Translations under genes and position numbers: made by a program
Shown: positions 1 to 8,638 of the stretch, one piece after another
How the letters are laid out: each line of letters begins with the position of its first letter
Numbering within the stretch: the first letter of the stretch is position 1
Source: Clostridia bacterium
GTDB taxonomy: Bacteria > Bacillota > Limnochordia > DTU080 > RSA5
Direction of reading: 5' to 3'
Assembly (NCBI GenBank): GCA_002919235.1
Contig: PKEX01000033.1
Span: 1-64,000, forward strand
DNA: 64,000 bases
Notes under the pieces: model-generated
What the model was told of the DNA's origin: nothing
The model's input: only the letters and a program-made list of their open reading frames with translations
The model's database searches: none

Positions 1-9
1 CTCTGACGT

Positions 10-100
10 AGACGTTGAAGGAGTTCCATGGAAGACCTCACCTTCGGAGTACGATGAGTACTCGTCCCGCCCAGGACGGTGAGGTCTTCTCCCAACGTCT
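10..100. repeat. Nested inverted repeat (about 90-nt foldback)
   Basis: Three concentric inverted repeats lie here. The outer arms are AGACGTTG (10-17) and CAACGTCT (93-100). The middle arms are GAAGACCTCACC (31-42) and GGTGAGGTCTTC (78-89). The apical arms are GAGTAC (47-52) and GTACTC (58-63). No open frame explains them, and no T-run follows that would make it a plain terminator. It could be an RNA structure, a DNA cruciform or the end of something left of the window. Nothing else is recognisable before the sfsA stop codon. Confidence 0.5.
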
Positions 101-201
101 GACGCAAAAGAGATAGCAATGACGGTCTCTGTGAAGACTTCTGCAAAAGGGATAAAGATGAGTCGTTCCTGATGCCACTCCTCCACATACCTAGCCCCTG
201 A

Positions 202-1113
202 TTACCCGCCCACCCCCACCTCATCCAGCACCGTCACACCACGCGGCTCAACGAGACACCGGTACGCGTACGCCTCCACTCCTTTGGCGCGCGCTTCCTT
301 CAGGGCCTCCGCAAACTCCGGGTCTGCTTTTGCATGCGGTGCGAAGGCATACGCGTCGTCCCGCTGGATAAACCAGACCACGGCGGCCCGGTAGCCCATT
401 TCGACTGCCTCAGCGAGCTCCCGCAGGTGCCTGGCCCCGCGGGCTGTCGGCGCATCGGGAAAGAGCGCCACGCCCTGTTCCACCAAGTTACATGACTTCG
501 TTTCCACCAAGAAGAGCAGCTTGCTCAGGTCACCGCCCGGACCGCCGCGCTCATCGCCCTTGGATCCGCCGGCTTCAAAGCCGCGCTTTTCAAGCGTCCC
601 CCGCCGTTGGCTGCACTTTCGGGACGGCGATTGCCCCTCCACCCCCACCGACGCCGTCGACACCCCGCCGTCCTCGCCGGGCCTTTCTGGAGCCAGCAAG
701 AAATCCACGCGCCCTTGAGCCCAGGAGACTTCCTTCTTCTGCACTTTATATCCCCGGAACGGCGGCAGCGCTCCAACCTCTACACAGCGCGCAAAGAGGC
801 GATTGGGCATGTGGGCATCGACGGAGACCCAGCGTCCCTCGTACTCCACCAAAAGGAGCGCGCCCACGGTGGCCCGATCGCCTCTTCCCCACAGGTGAGC
901 CAGGCCGAGAGTGCCCGGCTGCAGCAGTTCGGTCATCCTGCCGGAGTTGGGCAGGTGCAGCTTGAACGTTCCATCCAAACGCGCCGTGGACCCGGAAGGC
1001 GGAGTCGCCTCCGGGTCCCACCGGACTTCCACGGCAAAGCGGTTTAGCCGCCGGACCACACGCACCGGCTGCAAGTCGGCTGGAAAAGGCACAAAGGCCC
1101 GGCTGGAGTTCAC
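202..1113 (-). CDS. sfsA: SfsA-family DNA/RNA nuclease-like protein with internal insertion
   Basis: The protein (303 aa, GTG start) matches the SfsA family: RVDFLL near residue 137, VETKS followed by GVALFPDAPTARGARHLREL, and a C-terminal LVEPRGVTVLDEV. SfsA proteins combine an N-terminal OB-like part with a PD-(D/E)xK nuclease fold; the D of RVDFLL and the ExK of VETK would be the catalytic residues. The usual length is about 230 aa. The excess is a Gly/Ser/Arg-rich stretch of about 50 residues between those two motifs, where homologues have only a short turn. The frame stays open through it. No strong ribosome site was found, so the start is uncertain. Family assignment is firm; activity of this variant is not. 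Confidence 0.85.
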   Translation of the reverse strand: MNSSRAFVPFPADLQPVRVVRRLNRFAVEVRWDPEATPPSGSTARLDGTFKLHLPNSGRMTELLQPGTLGLAHLWGRGDRATVGALLLVEYEGRWVSVDAHMPNRLFARCVEVGALPPFRGYKVQKKEVSWAQGRVDFLLAPERPGEDGGVSTASVGVEGQSPSRKCSQRRGTLEKRGFEAGGSKGDERGGPGGDLSKLLFLVETKSCNLVEQGVALFPDAPTARGARHLRELAEAVEMGYRAAVVWFIQRDDAYAFAPHAKADPEFAEALKEARAKGVEAYAYRCLVEPRGVTVLDEVGVGG

Positions 1114-1178
1114 GTCTTAGAAACCGCTCCCAAACGGCTGCACGGCCAGTCGAACTCTCGACCGGCCTCAAGCAGCAG

Positions 1179-1391
1179 CTACTCCATCTTGTGCCCGTAG
1201 TGCTTCTCGATGGCTTCGACGGAGTCGCCGTCGATCACGTAAAGCGCCTGGGGCGAATGGAGCTGGATCACCCGGTTCTCGAAATCAAACGTCGTATCGC
1301 CGAGGTGAATCTCATAGCGGTCGCCGGCGTCGGTGGTGATCACCAGCTCGCCCCACTGCTCCAGTTCCTTCTTCACCGCTTCCATCTTCAT
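1179..1391 (-). CDS. Small hypothetical protein (70 aa)
   Basis: No family is recognised. The product is acidic and soluble, with an N-terminal amphipathic helix (MKMEAVKKELEQW) followed by beta-rich sequence. The start at 1391 was chosen because AAGGAGGT lies 9 nt upstream (1401-1408); a longer frame reaching 1418 would put that Shine-Dalgarno inside the gene. It has no signal peptide, membrane segment or cysteine. It lies upstream of sfsA on the same strand with a gap of about 65 nt and could share its transcript. Confidence 0.6.
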   Translation of the reverse strand: MKMEAVKKELEQWGELVITTDAGDRYEIHLGDTTFDFENRVIQLHSPQALYVIDGDSVEAIEKHYGHKME

Positions 1392-1535
1392 GATGGCACT
1401 ACCTCCTTGTCCAGCCAAGTCTGCCGCCTAGCCAAAGGACAATTCTAGTAAATCACATCTCCTTGCAAATTCCCAGGGGCGTCCTTCCTCTCTTCGCCAG
1501 GACGGTTATACTATGGATGAAAAGGAGTGGAAACC

Positions 1536-2327
1536 ATGTCCCTACGCGCAGCCAAAGTCGCCGCCGTCACCGGCGCCAACCGCGGGCTGGGTCGCGCCAT
1601 CGCCATAGAGTTCGCCCGGGCCGGTTATGCCGTGGTGGTCGGCACGCGCTCCCTCGGCAACGCCGCGGACACGCTGGCGGAAGTCGAGCGGCTCGGCGGC
1701 GACGCCGTCGCCGTCGAATGTGACGTCACCGATTTTGCACAGGTGGAGCGGTTCGTCGCTGCCGCCCATGACACGTACGGGCGCCTCGACGTGCTGGTCA
1801 ACAACGCTGCGATTATTGAACCCATGACCCTCCTGGCCGAGTCGGACCCCGCCGAATGGGAGCTCTCCATCAAGACCAACCTGCTCGGCGTCTACTACGG
1901 CTGCCGGGCCGCCGTTCCCCGGTTCGAAAAGGCAGGCGGCGGCGTCATCGTCAATATTTCATCCGGCGCCGCGCACCGGCCCATCCTCCGGTGGAGCGCC
2001 TACTGCGCCGGCAAGGCGGGAGCGGCCATGATCACCCGCAGCGTGGCTTTGGAGACCCAGGGCACGGGAATCCGGGTCTACGGCTTCCAGCCGGCGGTGG
2101 TCGCCACCGACATGCAACGCAAAATCCGGAGCCGCAGGGTGAACGAGATCAGCGACCTCCCTGCCGACCAGCTCCTCGACCCGCACGTTCCGGCCCGAGT
2201 GGTCGTCCGCCTTTGCGAGCTGGCGCCGGAAGACCTCAACGGCCAGGACCTCACGATCCGCGATCAGGAACTGCTCCGCCGCCTGGGGTTGGACGAACTC
2301 TTGGAGCAGATTCCACCCCGAGCGTAG
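1536..2327 (+). CDS. Short-chain dehydrogenase/reductase
   Basis: A classical SDR of 263 aa. The cofactor loop TGANRGLG is at the N-terminus, NNAA at about residue 89, and the catalytic Ser plus YCAGK follow further on. The C-terminal substrate-binding part is charged and divergent, so the substrate cannot be predicted. The start ATG at 1536 has AAAGGAG 8 nt upstream; an in-frame GTG at 1527 would overlap that site. The gene stands alone, divergent from the small gene at 1179-1391 and convergent with the next gene. Confidence 0.88.
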   Translation: MSLRAAKVAAVTGANRGLGRAIAIEFARAGYAVVVGTRSLGNAADTLAEVERLGGDAVAVECDVTDFAQVERFVAAAHDTYGRLDVLVNNAAIIEPMTLLAESDPAEWELSIKTNLLGVYYGCRAAVPRFEKAGGGVIVNISSGAAHRPILRWSAYCAGKAGAAMITRSVALETQGTGIRVYGFQPAVVATDMQRKIRSRRVNEISDLPADQLLDPHVPARVVVRLCELAPEDLNGQDLTIRDQELLRRLGLDELLEQIPPRA

Positions 2328-2354
2328 CATCGGGCAAGAGTGGGGTTTCGTATC

Positions 2355-2837
2355 TCAACCGGGACCTGAACCGTCGCCGCGCTGCTGCTCTAACCGGCGC
2401 ATCAGAGTTTCGATTTCCTCAGGTGTCAACAGCTCATTCGGGCGCACGTCCGTCGTCTCGACCAACCGCACCCTGAGCTCCCGCGTGGTGAGCCATTCTT
2501 GTCCGGGTTCCATCGTCGTCTCAGGGTGAGGATAGACGTCCCCCGGTCCGACCGGTTCAGCAATTTCATAAAGGTATCCCGGCAGGCGGCCGGAGTGCTT
2601 GATCGTTCGGCGCCCGTGATCATCGATGTCCTGCACCACCAGCGACGGCTTGTGCGAAAACACCCGGGCCAGCTCGGGATCCTGGGTGATGGTACTCCCG
2701 GGGCGCAGGTGTGTCAGCCGAACCGGACTCCCATGATACCACGGCTTGGCGTGATCCCAGTCCACTGCTGTTCCTCCAATCGCAACATTGCGGCAGCCAT
2801 CTTCGCGGCCCTGCGGCGGCACGAAGAGCTCCGGCAC
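2355..2837 (-). CDS. Hypothetical protein, possibly ADP-ribosyltransferase-like fold
   Basis: The protein (160 aa) carries [16 protein letters not shown], an [12 protein letters not shown] segment and a Glu-rich C-terminus. YHGSP/LRPGS followed by a buried hydrophobic strand recalls small ART-like domains such as rifampin ADP-ribosyltransferase, but no catalytic set can be assigned with confidence. The GTG start at 2837 was chosen because AAAGGAGG lies 7 nt upstream; longer in-frame extensions would cover both this site and the promoter at 2877-2905. Function is unknown. Confidence 0.6.
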   Translation of the reverse strand: MPELFVPPQGREDGCRNVAIGGTAVDWDHAKPWYHGSPVRLTHLRPGSTITQDPELARVFSHKPSLVVQDIDDHGRRTIKHSGRLPGYLYEIAEPVGPGDVYPHPETTMEPGQEWLTTRELRVRLVETTDVRPNELLTPEEIETLMRRLEQQRGDGSGPG

Positions 2838-2876
2838 CGGACTGCCTCCTTTAGGAGATACGGATATGCGGATATG

Positions 2877-2905
2877 AGAATATCCGACTCGAATTTCGTT
2901 GTCAA
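2877..2905 (-). promoter_or_regulatory. SigA-type promoter for the 2355-2837 gene
   Basis: On the minus strand TTGACA (2900-2905) is followed after 17 nt by TATTCT (2877-2882). This gives a leader of about 30 nt before the GTG start. The -35 is perfect and the -10 matches 4 of 6 bases. Confidence 0.6.
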
Positions 2906-3032
2906 AGGCGTGCTTACCGCGCGGCGCGATACCGTGAGCCGCGGCGGGCTGGAAGCTCTTCACTGCACAAGGGGGGCGGTCTGCTTGAGTCGTACTCTTG
3001 ATTTACCGAGCTTAAGCAGGAGGCGTTCTTGG

Positions 3033-3695
3033 ATGACCCGGAGTGAGCTGGCCCGCCTGATCGACCACACGCTGCTGAAGCCCGACGCGACGGAGCAGGA
3101 CATCCGGCGCCTGTGCCAGGAGGCCGCGGAGTACGGATTCGCGTCGGTCTGCGTGCACCCGGTGTTTGTTCCCCTGGCCGCGGCGATTCTTTCGGGAACG
3201 GAAATCAGAGTGGGCACGGTGGTGGGCTTTCCGCTGGGAGCCAATTTTCCTGAAGCGAAAGCGTACGAAGCCCGGCTCGCTGTGGAGCGGGGCGCGGTGG
3301 AAATCGATATGGTGATGAACATCGGCGCGCTGAAAGGGGGCGATCACCGCCGCGTGGTCGAGGATATCCGGGCCGTGGTCGAGAGCGCGGGCGAGGGAGC
3401 GCGGGTGAAAGTGATCCTCGAGACGGGCCTGCTCACGGACGAGGAGAAGGTGGCTGCCTGCGAGCTGTCCCGGGAGGCCGGCGCCCACTTCGTCAAGACG
3501 TCGACGGGCTTCGGCTACGGCGGCGCGACCGAGCACGACGTCGCCCTCATGCGGCGGACAGTGGGCGACGCCATGGGGGTCAAGGCTGCGGGCGGCATCC
3601 GGGACGCCGCCACCGCTTTGCGGCTGGTGGCAGCCGGCGCCACCCGCATCGGGTGCAGTGCCAGCGTGGCGGTGGTCCAGGGCTTGGCGGACTAA
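3033..3695 (+). CDS. deoC: Deoxyribose-phosphate aldolase
   Basis: DeoC cleaves 2-deoxyribose-5-phosphate to glyceraldehyde-3-phosphate and acetaldehyde in cytoplasmic deoxynucleoside catabolism. The 220-aa product has the full family pattern: [11 protein letters not shown] at the N-terminus, [21 protein letters not shown], the Schiff-base region FVKTSTGFG, and VKAAGGIRD. Length is normal. The ATG at 3033 has GCAGGAGG about 9 nt upstream; the frame stays open further upstream, but that part is antisense to the neighbouring gene and does not resemble DeoC. No other deo gene is adjacent. Confidence 0.96.
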   Translation: MTRSELARLIDHTLLKPDATEQDIRRLCQEAAEYGFASVCVHPVFVPLAAAILSGTEIRVGTVVGFPLGANFPEAKAYEARLAVERGAVEIDMVMNIGALKGGDHRRVVEDIRAVVESAGEGARVKVILETGLLTDEEKVAACELSREAGAHFVKTSTGFGYGGATEHDVALMRRTVGDAMGVKAAGGIRDAATALRLVAAGATRIGCSASVAVVQGLAD

Positions 3696-3870
3696 CCGGA
3701 CGCGTCTACGATGATGCCGGCCGGCGCCGCGGCTTTCAGCGCCTGGACGCACTGGGCGGTGGGGGCGTGTCACGGGCAGTTCCCTCCTTCCCCTGGATGG
3801 CCCATCGTCGCATGGGTGCTCCTTGCGACCTGGGCGGCCGGGAGCCCGGGGCGGCCGCGGCACCGCCCGC

Positions 3871-4440
3871 TCAAACGCCCCGGACGTCCGCAAGGTAGCG
3901 GCCCACGTGGTACACCGTATCCACCCAGATCTCGTCTTCGCGTTTTTTGAGGTAGCGGGCCAGTCCGTCCAGCGCCTCCGTGGCGACACTGGAGTGGTCT
4001 CCGCCGATGCCGTGAAAGCAGAAGACTCCCCAGCGACCCCCTTCCATAGTGGACTGCATCATCTCGATCATCTCTCTTGCGGTGACGCCCACTACCAGCC
4101 AGGACTGTACCCTATGCAGGTCGCAGGTGCGGGGGTCGTTGTCGGCGTTACCGACGCTCCGGGCCGTCACGAACCGCCGGGCCACCGACGGCACGTACGA
4201 GCGCTGCTCCGGCCCGTCGCCGACGAAGCTCTGCCCGCAAGGATAGGCGAAGCTCATGGGCCCGGCACCGGGAATCAACGTTTGGATCCGCTCAGTGGCT
4301 GCATCGATATCGGCTTCGATGTCTGCCAGGGTCCAGTCTTCCAGGGCGTGCTTCGGCGGGGTGTAGGGATGCCGCTGGCTGCAGGGATGAGAGATGGTGT
4401 GATTGCCGATTTCATGGCCGCGCTGGTGCACCTGCCGCCA
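3871..4440 (-). pseudogene. Polysaccharide deacetylase, 5'-truncated remnant
   Basis: The readable part has the NodB-type motif HEIGNHTISHPC, a SFAYPCG motif and the late FCFHGIGGDH motif of the polysaccharide deacetylase family, through to a plausible C-terminus. The N-terminal motif (TFDDG in the family), which contributes the catalytic Asp, is absent. Family-like sequence stops near 4440 (WRQVHQRG). Beyond that the frame continues only as the antisense of the divergent ArsR-type gene, whose own 5' end is also missing. It is probably inactive. The break sits at a head-to-head junction of roughly 15 bp. Confidence 0.75.
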
Positions 4441-4486
4441 GCGGTGGACAGACCGATTCGAAGTCCGGATCTCCCCGGCTCTCGCC

Positions 4487-5497
4487 ATGGTGCTGGCACT
4501 GCCGCTGGTCGACCTGGCCGCCAGGTTCCCCGGCATCGATCCGTGGCTGGCCCAGCTGCCTTCCCGCGTCGGGCGGGCGGCCAGAGCGGACATCCGGCTG
4601 CTGTGCGTCCCCTTGTCCGGGGTCATGTCGTACCTTTTGGAAAGCCCCGGCGACGAGGAAAGCATCCAGCCGGCGCTGGACACCCTGGAGTCGGCGCCGC
4701 CCGAGGAGGTGCTCGCTCGGGTGCTGGAGCGCCTGGCCGTCGAGACGGAGGACGCCGCTCCCGAGACGCTTCGCCGGTGGATCCAGAGCGAGCCGGAGCG
4801 GATCGCGGCCATCATTTCGAAGATGGAGCGGCCGAGCTCCGAGGACCCGTTCGCCATCGACGTGGAGCGGGTGCTTACGCTTCTCCGGCGGCCGGCGGAG
4901 CTCAAGTCCATGGTGACGCTGCGGTTCCGCCAGCTGTGGTACGACCATTTCGGCCCCCGGTGGCAGCAGGCCCTGCCCCTCTGCCGCAGCCTCGCAGAGC
5001 AGGCGCGCCGCCATTTCTACCTGGACGATCCCGAGCGAGTGCTCGAAGCGGTCGCCGGCCGGAGCGGGCGAGAGCACCTGGCCCCCGTCCTGCACAAGCG
5101 CATCGTCTTCGTTCCCGTCCCGTTTATCGGGCCGTACATCTCGATGGCCGCCGGCCCTGACCTCCCGGTCTCTTACGTGGGCTTCGGCGTCGTAAAGGGA
5201 GCCCGCGCCAACGGAGAAGCCGCCCGGCGGGACCTCTTGGCCGCCCTCAAGGCCCTGGCCGACGACGCCCGGCTCCACGCGCTGGCGTACATCCGCGACC
5301 GCGGCCAAGCGCGCGCCGCGGACTTGATGCAGCAGTTCGGCTGGAGCCAGCCCGCGACCTCAAGGCACCTGCGGGCCCTGGAGTCCATCGGGCTGCTGCA
5401 ATCCCAGCGCGTCGACGGCGTCAAGAGATACACCCTCGACCGGGACCGAGCCCGGGCCATCGCCCGGAGCCTGGAACACTTCCTCACGCAGCGCTGA
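4487..5497 (+). CDS. ArsR-family transcriptional regulator with large N-terminal domain, 5' end doubtful
   Basis: The C-terminal 90 residues form an ArsR-type winged helix (LHALAYIRDRG, then QPATSRHLRALESIGLLQS and a wing). The first about 230 residues resemble the DUF5937-type domain found fused to ArsR repressors beside MFS exporters. ATG 4487 gives 336 aa, but family-like sequence (FEVRISPAL) begins about 10 codons upstream, where there is no start codon. The native 5' end therefore seems lost at the junction with the truncated deacetylase. The MFS remnant downstream would have been its likely target. Expression today is uncertain. Confidence 0.7.
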   Translation: MVLALPLVDLAARFPGIDPWLAQLPSRVGRAARADIRLLCVPLSGVMSYLLESPGDEESIQPALDTLESAPPEEVLARVLERLAVETEDAAPETLRRWIQSEPERIAAIISKMERPSSEDPFAIDVERVLTLLRRPAELKSMVTLRFRQLWYDHFGPRWQQALPLCRSLAEQARRHFYLDDPERVLEAVAGRSGREHLAPVLHKRIVFVPVPFIGPYISMAAGPDLPVSYVGFGVVKGARANGEAARRDLLAALKALADDARLHALAYIRDRGQARAADLMQQFGWSQPATSRHLRALESIGLLQSQRVDGVKRYTLDRDRARAIARSLEHFLTQR

Positions 5498-5626
5498 ATC
5501 CCGAAAACAGCTTAGGAGGACGTGGTCACGCGTGGAGTCTCTATCCCATCCACAGATGCCCGTGGCACAATCGGTCGAAAGGCAAACTCACGAGAGCCGC
5601 GGCCCTGAGCCGCCCGCCGCCGGCGG

Positions 5627-6055
5627 GTGATGATGGTGGCCGACATCGTGCGGGCCGCCGGCTCTGCCGTGCTCGCGTGGGGGATCATCCATGGGGCGCT
5701 CGAGATGTCGGTCTTGTTGGTGGTCGCCACCGTCGCCGCCACCTGCCGGGTGTTTCACCGCCCCGCCCTCCAGGCATCCATCGTGCAGCTGGTTCCCGAA
5801 TCGGGCCTGAACCGGGCCAACTCCCTCTTTCAACTGGCGGACGCGGCGGCAAACCTGATCGCCCCGGCCGCCGCCGGCGTGATCGTGGCGTGGCTGGGCG
5901 AAGGAGCGGTGGTGGCCATCTCGGCGGCGACGTCCGTGTTTGCGGCGCTGACGCTCCTCATGGCCCGGATCCCGGAGCTTCCCCGCCACGCGGGGGACGC
6001 GGCCGTAGAAGCCACATCCAGCGCATCCCGGGGAGGGTTGGTGTCGGCGAGGTAG
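5627..6055 (+). pseudogene. MFS transporter remnant
   Basis: About four membrane segments of an MFS transporter remain. They include the cytoplasmic loop motif RRRVMMVADIVRA and the segment FHRPALQASIVQLVPE, both typical of the enterobactin-exporter-like MFS group of about 400 aa. The frame is closed by a stop at 5606-5608, just before the conserved loop. The C-terminus runs into unrelated Ala/Ser-rich sequence after the sixth helix. A Shine-Dalgarno (AGGAGG, about 5515) with a short frame starting at GTG 5532 may be the orphaned original start. It follows the ArsR-type gene, the usual repressor-exporter order. Confidence 0.7.
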
Positions 6056-6076
6056 CGCCGTGGGAAGCTAAGAAAT

Positions 6077-6117
6077 GGGCTCCGGACCACGCGGTGGCCC
6101 GCGGCGGTCCGGAGCCC
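6077..6117 (-). terminator. Hairpin terminator at the end of the pilus operon
   Basis: Perfect 12-bp arms GGGCTCCGGACC (6077-6088) and GGTCCGGAGCCC (6106-6117) enclose a 17-nt loop, directly after the last pilus gene. The minus-strand continuation ATTTCTTA is only moderately T-rich. Confidence 0.6.
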
Positions 6118-6120
6118 TGT

Positions 6121-6633
6121 TCATTGACACACCGGGAATGCATTGCGCGGCAGGACCTGCGTCTCAAACCGCTCCCGGGGCGCAGGCCGTCCCCGGCCGG
6201 TCAATTCGAGCCGGATCGCGATCAGGCCCCCGTCGCAGGACACGCCGAAGTCTGTCACCGATCCGAGGTAAACTTGCGGAGCGCCGCCGTCCAGGGAACG
6301 GGTGACGACGCCGTCCTGCTCCATCCAGCGGTACACCACAGTCGCTTCGTCCAATGTGAGGGAAAGCCCCTTTCCCCCCGCCAGGACGACCACTTCCTCC
6401 GCCTGCCGGACGCCCCCGTACCGCGTCCCACCCGAGGAGAAGCCTTCCCGGATCTCCTCCATCGCCCTCAGGCCTTCCATCCGCAGGTCGTACTCGGTGG
6501 TGAGCCTGTGCTGGACCGCAAAGATATCCTTAGAGAACGCTGCGGCAGCCAGTGCGATGACGCCGATCAACGCGGTGGCGACCAAGAGCTCCATCAAAGT
6601 GAATCCGGGGGACATCCCGGGACGGGGCTCCAC
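6121..6633 (-). CDS. Minor pilin, PilW/GspJ-like
   Basis: The protein (170 aa) has a type III prepilin signal: GFTLMELLVATALIGVIAL, with cleavage expected after Gly 10 and Glu at mature position 5. A beta-rich globular domain with a C-terminal Cys follows. It is one of three consecutive minor pilins at the end of the operon and probably helps prime or cap the pilus. The GTG start at 6633 has GGGAGGTG 5 nt upstream. It overlaps the 3' end of the upstream gene by 40 nt, indicating translational coupling. Confidence 0.8.
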   Translation of the reverse strand: MEPRPGMSPGFTLMELLVATALIGVIALAAAAFSKDIFAVQHRLTTEYDLRMEGLRAMEEIREGFSSGGTRYGGVRQAEEVVVLAGGKGLSLTLDEATVVYRWMEQDGVVTRSLDGGAPQVYLGSVTDFGVSCDGGLIAIRLELTGRGRPAPRERFETQVLPRNAFPVCQ

Positions 6634-8198
6634 GCTCGCACCTCCCGCCAGCCGAGAAGCTCCATGGGACCGTCGTAGCGGCGACCAATACCCAGGTGGA
6701 ACGTCTTCATGCGCTCTTCGACGGCTTCGAAATAGCGTCGAAACCGTTCCTCCCCGTACCAGTCGGGAATGTAGATGTTTGACGCAATGATGGAACCGTG
6801 AACTTCGGCGCCTCCCAAGTTTGTGCCGTTGTAAATGCGCGTCGGCGCATAGATGCCGCCATGCAGCTTGCCACTGCCCGACATGACGATGGGTCTATCG
6901 CTGTATCTTGGATCCGTGTCGAATAGAAATACCACGTCAGGTGGATAGGCGCCGGCGAATGCTCCGCCCGAAATGTCCAATCCCCCGCGAACGTAGAAGA
7001 CGTTCCAGGGAGCATCGGGTTCGCCTGTGCCGGCGATCATGCCGCTTCCACTAATTGTCACGTCTCCATCAATATAAGCAGTCACTCCATCTTCAAATAC
7101 GAGGAAGTCTCCATGACCGTTTATCTTCAGGTCACCGTTGATCCACAGACTGGAACCCCCGGCAAGTCTTATAGCTCCACTTCCGCCGATGGCAGCGTCA
7201 CTGCCGGAATGCAACATCGCGTTCACAAACTGCGCAGTCCCGGCTCCCCCAATTGCTAATGTATCGCGCACATAAACCGTGACGTTTTCAAATGTGGCAA
7301 CGGAACTTCCACCCACGTCGAATTTCCCGCCGACGAAGAGGGTCACGTTCTTGAATGACGCAGTACCCTGGCTGATCACGAAGTCGCCATCGACGTAAAT
7401 CGTGCTGTCGCTGACGGTGAGAGACCAATTCCCTCCGAGACTAAACCGCCCGAAGCGAACATTCGATCCGGCAATCTTTGCGCCGGTGCTATCCCAGTCA
7501 AGGGTATATTCCCCTGGCCATAAACACGTCTCGTGATCGATGTCCCTCGTTCTCGTTGCCGCGTTCGCGCATCGCCTCGAATAGCTGGGGAAGGTGCCGG
7601 GTGACGCGGTTGACCGGTCCCACGACTCCCAACTGATGGGAAACCATTGGTAATCCTTTTCGATCGCCGTCCGAATCCAGTGAGTGTGAAACAGCGGTAC
7701 CGTTTCAAATTCCGGAAAGCGGATGTCCAGCGCCGTACGATACACCTGCGTCCGGTTGCCCCGCCGCTGGTACCCCGTGACAGCGACGGTGAACACATCG
7801 TTCGCTTGAGGGACGACCTCCAGAGCGCAAAATCCGCCTGTCTCCGTAAAGGCGTGCTCCGTGACCAGCGTCGCAAGGCTTTCCTGGGGCCTTGAGGGGT
7901 TGAAACGGCCCTCGCGCAGCCAGGCGAGGGCGTAGTGGATTCCCGACTCGGCGTAGTCGAAGGCGGCGACGCGGTCGAGCTGGGTAAGTGACAGCCGCAG
8001 CGAAGACGGGGCCAGCCGCAGAAGCGCACCGGCCACGACGGCCAGCACGCCCAGGAGGGCGATGACGGCAAACAGCGCCCATCCGCCCTGCGCGGTGCGG
8101 TCCTCTCGGAGCTGGGGCGGGCCCTGCCTCTCACACGCCTGTCCCGAATCCATCTCCCGGCGCCGCAGCAGGCGGCGGAACACGACCCTCACCGGCAT
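6594..8198 (-). CDS. Large PilX-like minor pilin with beta-solenoid domain
   Basis: A 534-aa protein with a PilX-type N-terminus: a short charged leader, then the hydrophobic helix WALFAVIALLGVLAVVAGALL and the YAESGIHYALAWLREG segment. It lacks the canonical GFTLxE. The middle and C-terminal parts are repetitive, Gly/Ser/Asn-rich strands (IYVDGDFVISQG, LFVGGKFDVGG, YIDGDVTISGSG) that suggest a right-handed beta-helix of the DUF7305/polymer-forming kind. Ordinary PilX proteins are about 200 aa. The DNA for the solenoid (about 7040-7480) is visibly more A+T-rich than its neighbours. The start at 8198 has GGGGAGGTG just upstream and overlaps the preceding gene by 10 nt. A role as pilus-tip adhesin is inference. 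Confidence 0.75.
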   Translation of the reverse strand: MPVRVVFRRLLRRREMDSGQACERQGPPQLREDRTAQGGWALFAVIALLGVLAVVAGALLRLAPSSLRLSLTQLDRVAAFDYAESGIHYALAWLREGRFNPSRPQESLATLVTEHAFTETGGFCALEVVPQANDVFTVAVTGYQRRGNRTQVYRTALDIRFPEFETVPLFHTHWIRTAIEKDYQWFPISWESWDRSTASPGTFPSYSRRCANAATRTRDIDHETCLWPGEYTLDWDSTGAKIAGSNVRFGRFSLGGNWSLTVSDSTIYVDGDFVISQGTASFKNVTLFVGGKFDVGGSSVATFENVTVYVRDTLAIGGAGTAQFVNAMLHSGSDAAIGGSGAIRLAGGSSLWINGDLKINGHGDFLVFEDGVTAYIDGDVTISGSGMIAGTGEPDAPWNVFYVRGGLDISGGAFAGAYPPDVVFLFDTDPRYSDRPIVMSGSGKLHGGIYAPTRIYNGTNLGGAEVHGSIIASNIYIPDWYGEERFRRYFEAVEERMKTFHLGIGRRYDGPMELLGWREVRAWSPVPGCPPDSL

Positions 8199-8638
8199 TG
8201 CCGCACCTCCCCGCGAACCCGATCCCACTGCTCCGCAGTGAGGATGAAGCGGTGGACGATCGGAGAGACTCCCTCACCTCGCTGGACGCTCGCCTCGACC
8301 ACCGGAGCCCGATCCTTGAGCGCAGGATCCGGGTAAGCCGGGTCGTCATCAACGATCCGGAACTCCACGGCGTAACTGCCGGACACGGTGTGCCGGTACG
8401 TCCTGCCGCCCTGGAGCTGGTCCAGCAGCTCGCAGCTGTTGGCTCTCGCCCACTCGACGGCCGCTTGGAGCGCCTGCGCCTGGTGGGCCCGCTCGCGACT
8501 GAGACGCAGCGCGAGCGGGCCTTGGGGACCGCCGACGAGGTAGTAGATCGCCGCGGCGCTCATGAGGAGGATCGCCAAGGCGACCAGGACTTCAACTACG
8601 GTAAACCCCGCTTCCCGGCGCGAGTCTAGTACCGCCAT
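8189..8638 (-). CDS. Minor pilin, PilV/GspI-like
   Basis: The 149-aa protein has the prepilin signal GFTVVEVLVALAILLMSAA after an 11-residue leader and a small C-terminal domain ending in Cys. It overlaps the end of the secretin gene by 13 nt and the next minor pilin by 10 nt. With its two neighbours it would form the minor-pilin set processed by PilD and assembled through the PilC platform. Confidence 0.8.
   Translation of the reverse strand: MAVLDSRREAGFTVVEVLVALAILLMSAAAIYYLVGGPQGPLALRLSRERAHQAQALQAAVEWARANSCELLDQLQGGRTYRHTVSGSYAVEFRIVDDDPAYPDPALKDRAPVVEASVQRGEGVSPIVHRFILTAEQWDRVRGEVRQCR

Noticed and set aside
2499..3032. N-terminal extension of DeoC by 178 codons
   Set aside because: This part is antisense to a better-supported gene with its own promoter and ribosome site; DeoC homology begins at 3033.
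3696..3870. Small gene between deoC and the deacetylase remnant
   Set aside because: Short open frames exist on both strands but none has a ribosome site or a recognisable pattern.
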